Shown here one piece after another: positions 9,914 to 17,749 of a stretch of 64,000 nucleotides of DNA. Position 1 is the first letter of the stretch. Each line of letters begins with the position of its first letter. The position numbers and the translations under genes are program-made. Source of the DNA: Mycolicibacter sinensis (lineage in GTDB: Bacteria > Actinomycetota > Actinomycetes > Mycobacteriales > Mycobacteriaceae); contig NZ_LZIN01000036.1 in assembly GCF_001667375.1 (NCBI RefSeq), positions 1 to 64,000 on the forward strand, given 5' to 3'. The notes below the pieces were generated by a model that saw only the letters and a program-made list of their open reading frames with translations, did no database searches and was not told the origin of the DNA.

Positions 9914-10945
9914 ATGCCCATCGCCACCCCCGAGGTCTACGCCGAGATGCTGGGCCGCGCCAAGGAGAATGCGTACGCGTTCCCGGCGATCAACTGCACG
10001 TCATCGGAGACCATCAATGCCGCGATCAAGGGCTTCGCCGACGCCGGCAGTGACGGCATCATCCAGTTCTCCACCGGCGGCGCCGAGTTCGGCTCCGGTC
10101 TGGGCGTCAAGGACATGGTGACCGGCGCGGTGGCGCTGGCCGAGTTCGCCCATGTGATCGCGGCCAAGTATCCGATCAACGTGGCGCTGCACACCGACCA
10201 CTGTCCCAAGGACAAGCTGGATAGCTTCGTGCGTCCACTGCTGGCGATCTCCCAAGAGCGCGTCGATGCCGGCCGCCACCCGTTGTTCCAATCGCACATG
10301 TGGGACGGCTCGGCCGTGCCGATCAAGGAGAACCTGCAGATCGCCGACGAGCTGCTGGTCAAGGCCGCGGCCGCCAAGATCATCCTGGAGATCGAGATCG
10401 GCGTGGTCGGCGGCGAAGAGGATGGCGTGGAAGCCGAGATCAACGAGAAGCTCTACACCACCCCGGAGGACTTCGAGCAGACCATCGACGTCCTCGGCCT
10501 CGGCGACCACGGCGAGTACCTGCTGGCCGCTACCTTCGGCAACGTGCACGGCGTCTACAAGCCCGGCAACGTCAAGCTGCGCCCCGACATCCTCGGTGAG
10601 GGCCAGAAGGTGGCGGCCGCCAAGTTGGGTCTGGCGGCCGGCTCCAAGCCGTTCAACTTCGTCTTCCACGGTGGCTCGGGATCGCTGAAGTCCGAGATCG
10701 AGGAGGCGTTGCAGCACGGGGTGGTGAAGATGAACGTCGACACCGACACCCAGTATGCCTTCACCCGCCCGATCGCCGGGCACATGTTCACCAACTACGA
10801 CGGCGTGTTCAAGATCGACGGCGAGGTCGGCAACAAGAAGGTCTACGACCCGCGCAGCTATCTCAAGAAGGCCGAGGCCGCCATGACCGAGCGGGTCATC
10901 GAGGCGTGCAACGACCTGCACAGCGCCGGCAAGAGCCTGAGCTGA
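9914..10945 (+). CDS. fba: Class II fructose-bisphosphate aldolase
   Basis: The enzyme cleaves fructose-1,6-bisphosphate to DHAP and glyceraldehyde-3-phosphate in glycolysis and works in reverse in gluconeogenesis. The 344-residue product is the zinc-dependent class II type. The metal-binding HTDHCPKD motif, the glutamate-rich IEIGVVGGEEDG segment, FHGGSGS and NVDTDTQ are all present. A strong ribosome-binding site (AGAGGAGAG) precedes the ATG at 9914. The gene is monocistronic and followed by a strong hairpin terminator. Confidence 0.97.
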   Translation: MPIATPEVYAEMLGRAKENAYAFPAINCTSSETINAAIKGFADAGSDGIIQFSTGGAEFGSGLGVKDMVTGAVALAEFAHVIAAKYPINVALHTDHCPKDKLDSFVRPLLAISQERVDAGRHPLFQSHMWDGSAVPIKENLQIADELLVKAAAAKIILEIEIGVVGGEEDGVEAEINEKLYTTPEDFEQTIDVLGLGDHGEYLLAATFGNVHGVYKPGNVKLRPDILGEGQKVAAAKLGLAAGSKPFNFVFHGGSGSLKSEIEEALQHGVVKMNVDTDTQYAFTRPIAGHMFTNYDGVFKIDGEVGNKKVYDPRSYLKKAEAAMTERVIEACNDLHSAGKSLS

Positions 10946-10968
10946 CCCCTCTTACGCCGAGCAGTCGT

Positions 10969-11004
10969 GAAAGCCCCCAAATCCGCCGCGATTTGGGGGC
11001 TTTC
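10969..11004. terminator. Bidirectional hairpin terminator after fba
   Basis: A perfect 15-base inverted repeat (10969-10983 and 10990-11004) with a six-base loop lies between the convergent fba and Rv0361-like genes. The stem includes AAGCCCCCAAA and its complement. There is no long T tract, which is common for mycobacterial terminators. Confidence 0.85.
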
Positions 11005-11049
11005 GCTGGGGGCACCTCCCGCTTGCGGGGGACTGGTGGCCGGGGCAGG

Positions 11050-11931
11050 CTACCCGGCGTGGGACTGGCAGATCTTCCACTGGTCGTCGCGGAACTGCAG
11101 GTCGAAGCTGCGGGTTGAGCGGACCCGCGGCTCATAGGCCATGAACGCGGTGACGTTGGCTTCGGCGTGCCCCTCATTGACCACGACCTCGTCGATGCTG
11201 GCCACCACCGGATACTGCTTGGCCGCCGCGATCCGGCGGTAGGTGTCGTCCCAGGCCTTCTGGTCGTAGTTGACGTAGCGGTCGCGAATGTCGCCGCAGG
11301 TCAGGCTGCGCAGTGCGGCCAGGTCGCCGTTCTGCATGGCGACGTCGAAATTCGAGATGGTGCCTCGCACCTTCTCCTCCTGCGAGGCGGCTTGCCGCTC
11401 GTCGCGCGTCAGCCACAACGTGCCGAGCACCGCGACGACAGCCAGCGCCAAGATGATCAGGATCAGCGCCATCACCCAGCCCCAGCTGCGTGAGACGGTG
11501 ACGGGCAGTTTGCCGCCCAGCCGCGGCGGAATCTGTTGCGGGCTGGCCTTTCCGGCCTCCCCGCCGTGCCGGGCGAACAACTCGGTGTCGGCGTCGCCCA
11601 CCGACGGAATGACCTCGGTCTGTCCGGCGTCGAAGCCCGGCGCGGTGAACCGGCGCTCCGGCGGCCCGGTGGGGCCGGCGGCCGAGGGGCCGGAGGGGGC
11701 TTCGGTGGTGATCACCTCGGTGACGGCCTCGCCGTCGTCGTCGGATTGCGGAGCGGATTCGGTAATCACCGTGGTCGCGGTGTCGTCGTCCGCCGAGACG
11801 ATGGGGTGAACCTCAGTGGCCTGGTCGTCGCCGTCGGGCTGCTCGGTGGCGGCTTCGTCGGCCTGGGAACCGGGATCGGATGCGGGTGAGGTGGGGACGT
11901 CGTCGCGGTCGGGGCCGGATGGGTTCGGCAT
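11050..11931 (-). CDS. Conserved membrane protein with acidic N-terminus (Rv0361-like)
   Basis: A 293-residue protein. Residues 1-~145 are acidic, Pro/Thr/Glu-rich and probably disordered in the cytoplasm. One transmembrane helix follows (WVMALILIILALAVVAVLG, about residues 152-170). The C-terminal ~115 residues resemble the NTF2-like/DUF4878-type extracytoplasmic domains common in mycobacterial membrane proteins, with two cysteines (LTCGD and KICQS) that could form a disulfide. The function is unknown. Position relative to fba matches Rv0361. Confidence 0.8.
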   Translation of the reverse strand: MPNPSGPDRDDVPTSPASDPGSQADEAATEQPDGDDQATEVHPIVSADDDTATTVITESAPQSDDDGEAVTEVITTEAPSGPSAAGPTGPPERRFTAPGFDAGQTEVIPSVGDADTELFARHGGEAGKASPQQIPPRLGGKLPVTVSRSWGWVMALILIILALAVVAVLGTLWLTRDERQAASQEEKVRGTISNFDVAMQNGDLAALRSLTCGDIRDRYVNYDQKAWDDTYRRIAAAKQYPVVASIDEVVVNEGHAEANVTAFMAYEPRVRSTRSFDLQFRDDQWKICQSHAG

Positions 11932-12030
11932 GGGCTAGTGCTGTCCTCCCGCTAGCGAATCTGCTGGGCGCCAGCTTACTGAGCGAGTCGGCGGGTTGCC
12001 GGAGTGGCTGGCAATGGACGGCGCGGCAGA

Positions 12031-12456
12031 ATGAACGATGTGACACTCACCGGTGATCTCCTCAGCCCTGATCCGATCTTGTTGCCCGGCGACCCCGACG
12101 CCGAGGCCGGCCTGCGGGCCAACCAGAACCCCGAGATAGTCGCGGCCGCGCATCCGGCGGCCTCGGTGGCGTGGGCGGCGCTGGCCGAAGCGGCATTGGC
12201 CGAGAACAAATCGGTCACCGCCTACGCCTACGCGCGCACCGGTTACCACCGGGGCCTGGACCAGCTGCGCCGCAACGGGTGGAAGGGCCACGGTCCGGTG
12301 CCGTACGCGCATGAACCCAACCGGGGCTTCCTGCGGTGTGTGGCCGCGCTGGCGCGTGCCGCCGCCACCATCGGGGAGACCGACGAGCAGGCGCGCTGCC
12401 TGGCTCTGCTCGACGACTGCGACCCCGGTGCCCGCTCCGCGCTGGGGCTGAGCTGA
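12031..12456 (+). CDS. DUF3151 protein (Rv0360c-like)
   Basis: A 141-residue soluble protein of the actinobacterial DUF3151 family, of unknown function. The sequence is rich in alanine-based helices, with a conserved GYHRGLDQLRRNGWKG segment near residue 75. The ATG at 12031 was chosen over an upstream in-frame start at 12004. Together with the Rv0359-like gene at 43909 it marks the two sides of the accessory island, since these genes are adjacent in M. tuberculosis as I recall it. Confidence 0.82.
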   Translation: MNDVTLTGDLLSPDPILLPGDPDAEAGLRANQNPEIVAAAHPAASVAWAALAEAALAENKSVTAYAYARTGYHRGLDQLRRNGWKGHGPVPYAHEPNRGFLRCVAALARAAATIGETDEQARCLALLDDCDPGARSALGLS

Positions 12457-12462
12457 TCTTCT

Positions 12463-13335
12463 TCAGCATCCGATGGGGCAGTCGCCGCCCTGTCCGGGCG
12501 GCTCCACCTGGACGGTGGCATGGGTCAGTCCGCGAGCGGCCAGCACCGCACGCGCCCGGCCGAGCACCCGGCCGGGGTCGGTGTCGGCGCGCAGGTGAGC
12601 GGTGGCCATGTCCTGGCCCGGAACCAGCGTCCAGACGTGGAGGTCGTGGACATCGGTGACCCCGTCGACGGCGGCCAGCGCCGCCCGCAGTTCGTTGACG
12701 TCGATGTGGCTCGGCGATGCCTCCGACAGGATCCGCAGCGCGGCGCCGGCCAACGCGAACGCCCGCGGCAGCACCCACAACGCGACGAACACGGCGACGA
12801 CCACGTCGGCGTAGGGCCAGCTGGTGGTCACCGTGACGACACCGGCGATCAACACCCCCACGCTGCCGACGGTGTCGGCGACCACCTCCATGTAGGCGCC
12901 GCGCACCGCGAGGCTGTCCGTCGCGTGCGAGCGCAACAGCAGGGCCACCCCGGTGTTGACGGCCATGCCGGCGACGGCGACGACGATCATCGGCACACCG
13001 GGCACATCCGGTGCGGTGCCGATCCGGCGGATCGCCTCGGTGAGGATGAACGTCGCCATCCCGATCAGCAGCACCGCGTTGGCCACCGCGGTGAACACCT
13101 CGGCGCGGTGCCAGCCGTAGGTGCGCGACGGCGAGGTGCTGCCGCGCCGGGCCAGCATCACCGCGGCCACGCCCATGAACAGGGCGGCCAGGTCGGTGAG
13201 CAGATGCCCGGCGTCGGCCAACAGAGCAATCGAGCCGATCATCATCGCCGTGGTCAGTTCGACGACGAAGAACGCAGCCAGGATCACCGCCGACAGGACC
13301 ATCCGGGACAGTCGGGCGTCGGGGTGACTGTGCAT
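12463..13335 (-). CDS. Cation diffusion facilitator metal transporter
   Basis: A 290-residue CDF exporter with six predicted membrane helices and a C-terminal cytoplasmic domain (LHVWTLVPG segment). It would export Zn2+ or a related divalent cation in exchange for protons. The first intramembrane metal motif is intact as H44-x3-D48. The second is E150-x3-D154, with glutamate where most zinc transporters have histidine. The C-terminal cysteines and the N-terminal HSHPD could also bind metal. The ATG at 13335 was preferred to a longer start at 13422. It is convergent with the DUF3151 gene, with 6 bases between them. Confidence 0.88.
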   Translation of the reverse strand: MHSHPDARLSRMVLSAVILAAFFVVELTTAMMIGSIALLADAGHLLTDLAALFMGVAAVMLARRGSTSPSRTYGWHRAEVFTAVANAVLLIGMATFILTEAIRRIGTAPDVPGVPMIVVAVAGMAVNTGVALLLRSHATDSLAVRGAYMEVVADTVGSVGVLIAGVVTVTTSWPYADVVVAVFVALWVLPRAFALAGAALRILSEASPSHIDVNELRAALAAVDGVTDVHDLHVWTLVPGQDMATAHLRADTDPGRVLGRARAVLAARGLTHATVQVEPPGQGGDCPIGC

Positions 13336-13435
13336 GCCGACGAATCTAATCCGTTGCCGGTCCGCAGGAGCCGACCGGATGTGGCCCAACCCCGAACTGG
13401 GCTTGCAGGTGTCCTCGCACACAACTATTATTGTA

Positions 13436-13467
13436 CGACTATTCGGTAATTAGATGACGAATAATCG
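13436..13467. promoter_or_regulatory. Imperfect palindrome upstream of P450, candidate operator
   Basis: Two 10-base arms, CGACTATTCG and CGAATAATCG, are inverted repeats with nine of ten positions matching, separated by a 12-base AT-rich spacer. It sits 53 bases before the P450 start in the most AT-rich intergenic stretch nearby. The PadR-type regulator at 15102-15779 is an obvious candidate ligand, but this is inference. Confidence 0.45.
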
Positions 13468-13520
13468 ACATTTACGCAGTGTCATTTGAGCCGCCGCAGC
13501 ACGTGAGATGGAGGAGCCTC

Positions 13521-14744
13521 ATGACGACGATGCAGGACGAGGCAGTGACGTTCTCACCGCGCTCGGGTGAGTCCTGGCGCAGTCCGTGGCCGATGTATGC
13601 CGCGTTGCGTGAACACGACCCCGTGCACCACGTAATTCCGGACCACGCTCCGGACAAGGATTATTGGGTGCTGTCCCGCTATGCCGATGTGGTGGATGCG
13701 GTTCGTGACTGGGAGACGTTCTCGTCCTATCACGGGTTGACCGTCGACTATGGCGAGGTCGAGAGGCTGGGCCTCGCCGACAATCGTCCGCTGGTGTTTC
13801 TAGACCCCCCGGAACACACCGAGTTGCGCCGTCTGGTGCACAAGGGATTCACCCCGAAGCAGATGGTCAAGGTCGAGCCCGCGGTTCGCAAATTCGTCGT
13901 CGAGCGTATCGAGCGGTTGCGCGCCAATGGCGGCGGCGACATCGTCACCGAGTTGTTCAAACCTCTGCCCTCTATGGTGGTCGCGCACTACCTCGGTGTC
14001 CCCGAAGGGGATCAGGGGCAGTTCGACGTGTGGACCGACGCTATCGTTTCCGGCGCCGTAGCCGAGGGCCAGTCGCAGGCGGCGATGGACGCCGCTATGG
14101 AAATGTTCGGGTACTTCGCCGAGTTGGTCGAAAGACGCAAGGCTGACCCGGGCGATGACACGATTTCCCATATGGTTGCGGCTGGCCTCGGTGCTGCCGG
14201 CGATGTCAGTGGCTTGCAGAAGATCATGGGCTGGACATTCACCATGGTCACGGGGGGTAATGACACCGTAACCGGGATGCTCGGCGGGAGCGCCCCGTTG
14301 CTCACCGAGCATCCCGATCAGCGGGCGAAGTTGATCGAGGACCCAAGCCGGATCGGCGAAGCTGTGGAGGAGTTGTTGCGTCTGACGTCGCCGGTGCAGG
14401 GATTGGCCCGCACCACAACTCGTGACGTACAGATAAATGGCGTGACGATCCCCGCCGGGCGCAAGACGCTATTGCTGTACGGCTCGGCGAACCGCGACTG
14501 GCGCCAGTATGGACCGGATGCCGAGGAACTCGACGTGCTGCGCAAGCCAAAAGGGATCCTGACCTTCGGTCAAGGCAACCACCACTGCATCGGCAACGCC
14601 GCGGCACGGATGGAGTCGCGGGTGGCTATCGAAGAGTTGCTCGCGCGGTGCCCGAACTTCAGCGTCGACTGCGATGCCATCAAGTACGCCAAGGGCATGT
14701 TCACCCGGAGGCCGATCAGTATCCCGTTCGTCCCTGAGGCCTAA
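13521..14744 (+). CDS. Cytochrome P450
   Basis: A 407-residue soluble bacterial P450. Motifs are the I-helix GGNDT (245-249), the K-helix ExxR (E284-R287), and the heme loop FGQGNHHCIG with the axial cysteine at C356. The I-helix has Gly-Gly-x-Asp-Thr rather than the more common Ala-Gly-x-Glu-Thr, a variant seen in several actinobacterial CYPs. The ATG at 13521 follows a GGAGG site and is preferred to 13479. A small ferredoxin gene lies 19 bases downstream and is its likely electron donor. Context suggests hydroxylation of a steroid or terpenoid; the substrate is not identifiable from sequence. Confidence 0.93.
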   Translation: MTTMQDEAVTFSPRSGESWRSPWPMYAALREHDPVHHVIPDHAPDKDYWVLSRYADVVDAVRDWETFSSYHGLTVDYGEVERLGLADNRPLVFLDPPEHTELRRLVHKGFTPKQMVKVEPAVRKFVVERIERLRANGGGDIVTELFKPLPSMVVAHYLGVPEGDQGQFDVWTDAIVSGAVAEGQSQAAMDAAMEMFGYFAELVERRKADPGDDTISHMVAAGLGAAGDVSGLQKIMGWTFTMVTGGNDTVTGMLGGSAPLLTEHPDQRAKLIEDPSRIGEAVEELLRLTSPVQGLARTTTRDVQINGVTIPAGRKTLLLYGSANRDWRQYGPDAEELDVLRKPKGILTFGQGNHHCIGNAAARMESRVAIEELLARCPNFSVDCDAIKYAKGMFTRRPISIPFVPEA

Positions 14745-14763
14745 AATTCCAAGGAAAGTCGTC

Positions 14764-14958
14764 ATGAAGGTAGAAGCCAACGAGAACTGCGTCGGCAACG
14801 GGATCTGCGAAGGGATACACCCGTCTGTATTCGAGGTCGGCGACGACGGTGTGGTCATCGTGCACAATGCCAAGATCCGCGAGGAAGACCACGATCTGGT
14901 GTGTTATGCGGTCAAGAGCTGCCCCGCCCAGGCCTTGCGGCTCGTCAACGAATCGTAA
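14764..14958 (+). CDS. 3Fe-4S/4Fe-4S-type ferredoxin
   Basis: A 64-residue ferredoxin of the mycobacterial P450-associated kind. The cluster motif is CxxNxxC...CP, with C9, C15 and C53 and asparagine at the variable fourth-ligand position; C47 is an extra cysteine. It would pass single electrons from a reductase to the adjacent P450. No ferredoxin reductase gene is nearby, so it must share one. The ATG at 14764 follows AAGGAAAG. Confidence 0.9.
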   Translation: MKVEANENCVGNGICEGIHPSVFEVGDDGVVIVHNAKIREEDHDLVCYAVKSCPAQALRLVNES

Positions 14959-15101
14959 ATGGTGGCGAGCGCCCGGGATCGCGATCATTTTGGGCTGCAA
15001 CCGATTCAGCATCGGGTTGATCGTTGATCCAAGGCCGCAGCGGTGGGGAGCGATCAACTTTCAGCCCGAGGCCCCTTCGGTCTGAAAGCGCCCACTACTG
15101 A

Positions 15102-15779
15102 CTAGGCATTGTGCGACTGCACCCATCTTTCAACTTCACGCCACCGCCCAGGCGCAGGCATTGGGACTTCACCATCCGCAGCACGCTGGGCATGCACGAA
15201 CTCTTCGGTCGCCTCGTCGATATCTTTGATCAACTGAAGTGCGAGTTCGCGTTCGGCCTCGTAATAGCGCTGAGACCAGCGCATCGCCACTCTCGAAAAT
15301 GCCCAGCCCGGCTCCAGTGCAGCGCCCTGCTCGTCGAGTGCCACGCGTTGGCGCATCCGATCGACATAGGCGATGTGTTCCTGCACAATCTTTTTGAGGC
15401 GGTCGGGATCGCTGAGGTGTCCCAGCCAAACCCGCAACAGGACACCGTGTTTGAGCATAGGTGGATCGACCGTTCCCTCTCCGCACCACCTGCTCAGCGC
15501 GTCCCTTCCTAACTCGCTGATCTGGTAGATCCGTCGCCCCCGCACCTCGTGATCGTGTTGTACTCGCGACACGACGTAGCCCAACGACTCAAGCCGCTTC
15601 AACTCTGAGTAGATCTGACTGGTGGATGGGCTCCAGTAGAAATGCCGAACCGTCCAATCCGCCCACTTATCGATGTCGTAGCCGGATAGCTCTTCGTTGA
15701 AGGCCAGCATGCCGAGAACCGTCCAACTTGTTGTTCGCAAGTTCGGCAGCTCATCATTTGGTGGCTGGGGCGCCGTCAT
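15102..15779 (-). CDS. PadR-family transcriptional regulator
   Basis: A 225-residue regulator with an N-terminal PadR winged helix-turn-helix. The conserved pattern runs from WTVLGMLAFNEELSGYDI through the recognition helix and YSELKRLESLGYV, then the wing RGRRIYQI. The C-terminal ~110 residues are helical (Vir_C-type dimerisation/effector domain). The ATG at 15779 is chosen because the upstream extension to 16001 is low complexity and unlike PadR. It is convergent with the ferredoxin gene. PadR proteins usually respond to phenolic or hydrophobic ligands. Confidence 0.87.
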   Translation of the reverse strand: MTAPQPPNDELPNLRTTSWTVLGMLAFNEELSGYDIDKWADWTVRHFYWSPSTSQIYSELKRLESLGYVVSRVQHDHEVRGRRIYQISELGRDALSRWCGEGTVDPPMLKHGVLLRVWLGHLSDPDRLKKIVQEHIAYVDRMRQRVALDEQGAALEPGWAFSRVAMRWSQRYYEAERELALQLIKDIDEATEEFVHAQRAADGEVPMPAPGRWREVERWVQSHNA

Positions 15780-16111
15780 GGGCTCATCGTAGTCATTCTG
15801 AGCACTGACAGGGAAAGTGGTCCGCTCAGTGGGACGACGCCTCGGTACGGCGCAGGGGCCGAAACACCCGGTGCGTCGTTGTTCCGGCTGGTCGGCCGGT
15901 GGCTGATCTTCTGCCAGAAGACGATTCGGCGGTTTCTTCGGGCAGTCTTGTGCGGCGGTCGGTGACGTTTGCTTGGCCTCCGTCAAGCGGAATGATTGCA
16001 ACGGTGAGGTAGTTGAAGTCGGGCCCGGTCAAGGCGCGACCGCAGCACCGGTGTCGTGGCGGAAACTATCCACCCGCCGGAGTGGGATGTCCTTCTGGAA
16101 CGCCTCGGCCT

Positions 16112-16390
16112 GACCAAGATGTCGATCCGTTCGAGCGTTGCGACGACGCCATATACCGTTGCGGTGATCGCTGCCGCGTCCTTCACGTCGCAGACGAAAA
16201 CCGTGGCGGGACCGTTGGGCTCCGTGCCGGCGTTGTTGCTTGCCGCAGCGGCTGACTCAAGTGTTGCTGCGGTCCTGCCGACCGATGCGACGTGGGCACC
16301 TCTGTCGACCAGCTCGGCCGCAATACCCAGGCCCACGCCGCCCCCGGCGTCGGTGGTGAGAGCGACTTTTCCGGCGAGGGGTTTCGTCAT
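16112..16390 (-). pseudogene. Truncated short-chain dehydrogenase remnant
   Basis: The first 93 codons from the ATG at 16390 resemble an SDR: a KVALTTDAGGGVGLGIA nucleotide-binding region (degenerate TGxxxGxG), GAHVASVGRT, VFVCDV and ERIDILV. The expected NNAG should follow but does not. The frame continues to 15983 with no SDR-like sequence, while another frame just downstream reads EAFQKDIPLRRV, which resembles the C-terminal part of some SDRs. An internal deletion plus frameshift would explain both. The active-site Ser/Tyr/Lys are absent. The stretch from 15780 to 16111 holds no other gene that I can support. Confidence 0.6.
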
Positions 16391-16548
16391 CGTCGGGTCC
16401 GTTTCCGTGATGGTGGCATGCTCCACCGCGGAGAAGCCTCCCGTCTCTTTGGGGGTCAACCGGGTCAGGGGATGGGAATCACCTGGTATGCCCGCTGATC
16501 GGGAGAGGTCGCAGCGTTGGCCTCGCTCCTGGCGGCTGAGGCGCGGCC

Positions 16549-16590
16549 GGAACCGGCGGCCGGCCGTCCATAGGGCCGGCCGCCGGTTCC
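16549..16590. other. Strong 17-bp GC hairpin
   Basis: A perfect 17-base inverted repeat (16549-16565 and 16574-16590) with an eight-base loop lies between the SDR remnant and the IclR gene. It could be a terminator left from a lost gene, since neither neighbouring gene ends here. There is no T tract on either side. Confidence 0.5.
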
Positions 16591-16633
16591 TGATTACCGT
16601 GACAATCCTCACGACGGGATGCTATAAATAGGA

Positions 16634-16652
16634 CTATTCCAAACTGGAATAG
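16634..16652. promoter_or_regulatory. Perfect palindrome over IclR promoter, candidate operator
   Basis: CTATTCCA-AAC-TGGAATAG is a perfect 8-base inverted repeat with a 3-base spacer, 24 bases before the IclR start at 16677. A TATAAA box lies just upstream at 16623-16628, so the palindrome would cover the transcription start. IclR proteins often bind such short AT-rich palindromes and repress their own genes, which makes autoregulation the simplest reading. Confidence 0.6.
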
Positions 16653-16676
16653 CTCGGTTAGGACGATGGAGGGGCG

Positions 16677-17537
16677 ATGTCGACCCAGGCGGACGCTGGT
16701 ACGCCCAGCGCGATGATCGATCGCGTGGCACTCATACTCGACGCGTTCGACGAACGGGGTTGTCTGACGCTGGCCCAGATCGTCAGTCACACGAATCTGC
16801 CGCGCTCCTCCGCGCATCGAATGCTTGAGCGGTTGGTGCAGCTGCGCTTCCTGGGCCGTCGCGGTCGGCACTACGAACTTGGGATGCGCTTGATCGAACT
16901 CGGCCATCTTGCGGTCCATCAGGACCAGGTACGCCGCGCAGCGGCTCCGTTCCTATGGGATCTGTACCGGGTTACCGGCCTGGTCGTGCATTTGGCGATT
17001 CTCGATGGCGTCGACGTCGTGTACCTCGACAAGGTTGGGGATCGGCTGGCCGCAGTGCTGCCGAGCCGGATCGGCGGTCGCCGTCCGGCGCACTGCACCG
17101 CCGTAGGTAAAGCCCTGCTGGCCAACGCCGGCCAGAGTGGTCTCGCCGATTTCGGCACCGACCCGCTGAGGCGGCAGACCAACTATTCCATCTCTACCAG
17201 GACACAGCTTTGCGATGAGCTGACCAAGGTGCGTGCCCGCGGGTACGCGTTTGAACGTGAGGAATCGGTGCCTGGATTCGGTTGTGTCGCAGTCCCGATC
17301 GGCGACACGGAGAAGACCGTCGCAGCGGTGTCAGTCTGCGGCCCGGTGGATCGGATCCGGTTCGACCATCGGCTGGCGACGCCGGTGCGGATGACGGCCG
17401 TACGTATCTGGCACAACTTGGACGACAGTGGTGTCCGCCCGACGCTGCAACGGCAGTCGGTCTACGGCGGGCAGGCCCAACCACTGGCGCCGCGGTCAGA
17501 GTGCAAGACTCAGCGGGACGCCCTTCAATACGCCTGA
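16677..17537 (+). CDS. IclR-family transcriptional regulator
   Basis: A 286-residue IclR regulator. The N-terminal winged HTH spans residues ~10-70 (LTLAQIVSHTNLPRSSAHR is the helix-turn-helix). The effector domain follows, with the typical GRRPAHCTAVGKALLA segment and the VAVPIGD / VAAVSVCGP strands. The last ~30 residues are not conserved. It is immediately upstream of the KshA gene, so it is the likely regulator of the KshA-HsaA-HsaC block. Confidence 0.9.
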   Translation: MSTQADAGTPSAMIDRVALILDAFDERGCLTLAQIVSHTNLPRSSAHRMLERLVQLRFLGRRGRHYELGMRLIELGHLAVHQDQVRRAAAPFLWDLYRVTGLVVHLAILDGVDVVYLDKVGDRLAAVLPSRIGGRRPAHCTAVGKALLANAGQSGLADFGTDPLRRQTNYSISTRTQLCDELTKVRARGYAFEREESVPGFGCVAVPIGDTEKTVAAVSVCGPVDRIRFDHRLATPVRMTAVRIWHNLDDSGVRPTLQRQSVYGGQAQPLAPRSECKTQRDALQYA

Positions 17538-17648
17538 CAGCAGCAATAATCCGCGTGATCGACGACAGGCCCCGGGGCGCGCGTTCGCCCCTCGGAGCCG
17601 ATACCCGCACGGGAACAGTATGACTGCCGCCCTGTCCAGGAGTGTGTC

Positions 17649-17673
17649 GCTGCTCCCACTGACCGGGAGCAGC
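17649..17673. promoter_or_regulatory. Inverted repeat between IclR and kshA
   Basis: GCTGCTCCC and GGGAGCAGC are perfect 9-base arms around a 7-base loop, about 77 bases before the KshA start. It could be a terminator for the IclR gene or an operator for the KshA operon; the sequence does not decide. Confidence 0.4.
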
Positions 17674-17749
17674 CATCGACACCCCGGACCCAACGGGGGC
17701 ACCCTAGTGGACATCACCAACGTCAGAGGTCACGGATGGAAAGTTTGCG

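Noticed and set aside
11016..11029. Small CCCGCTTGCGGG palindrome after the fba terminator as a dispersed repeat.
   Set aside because: Only one copy was noticed in this window and it is too short to classify.
16056..16631. A plus-strand open frame opposite the SDR remnant.
   Set aside because: It is the antisense shadow of the degenerate SDR and runs through the 17-base hairpin; no ribosome-binding site.
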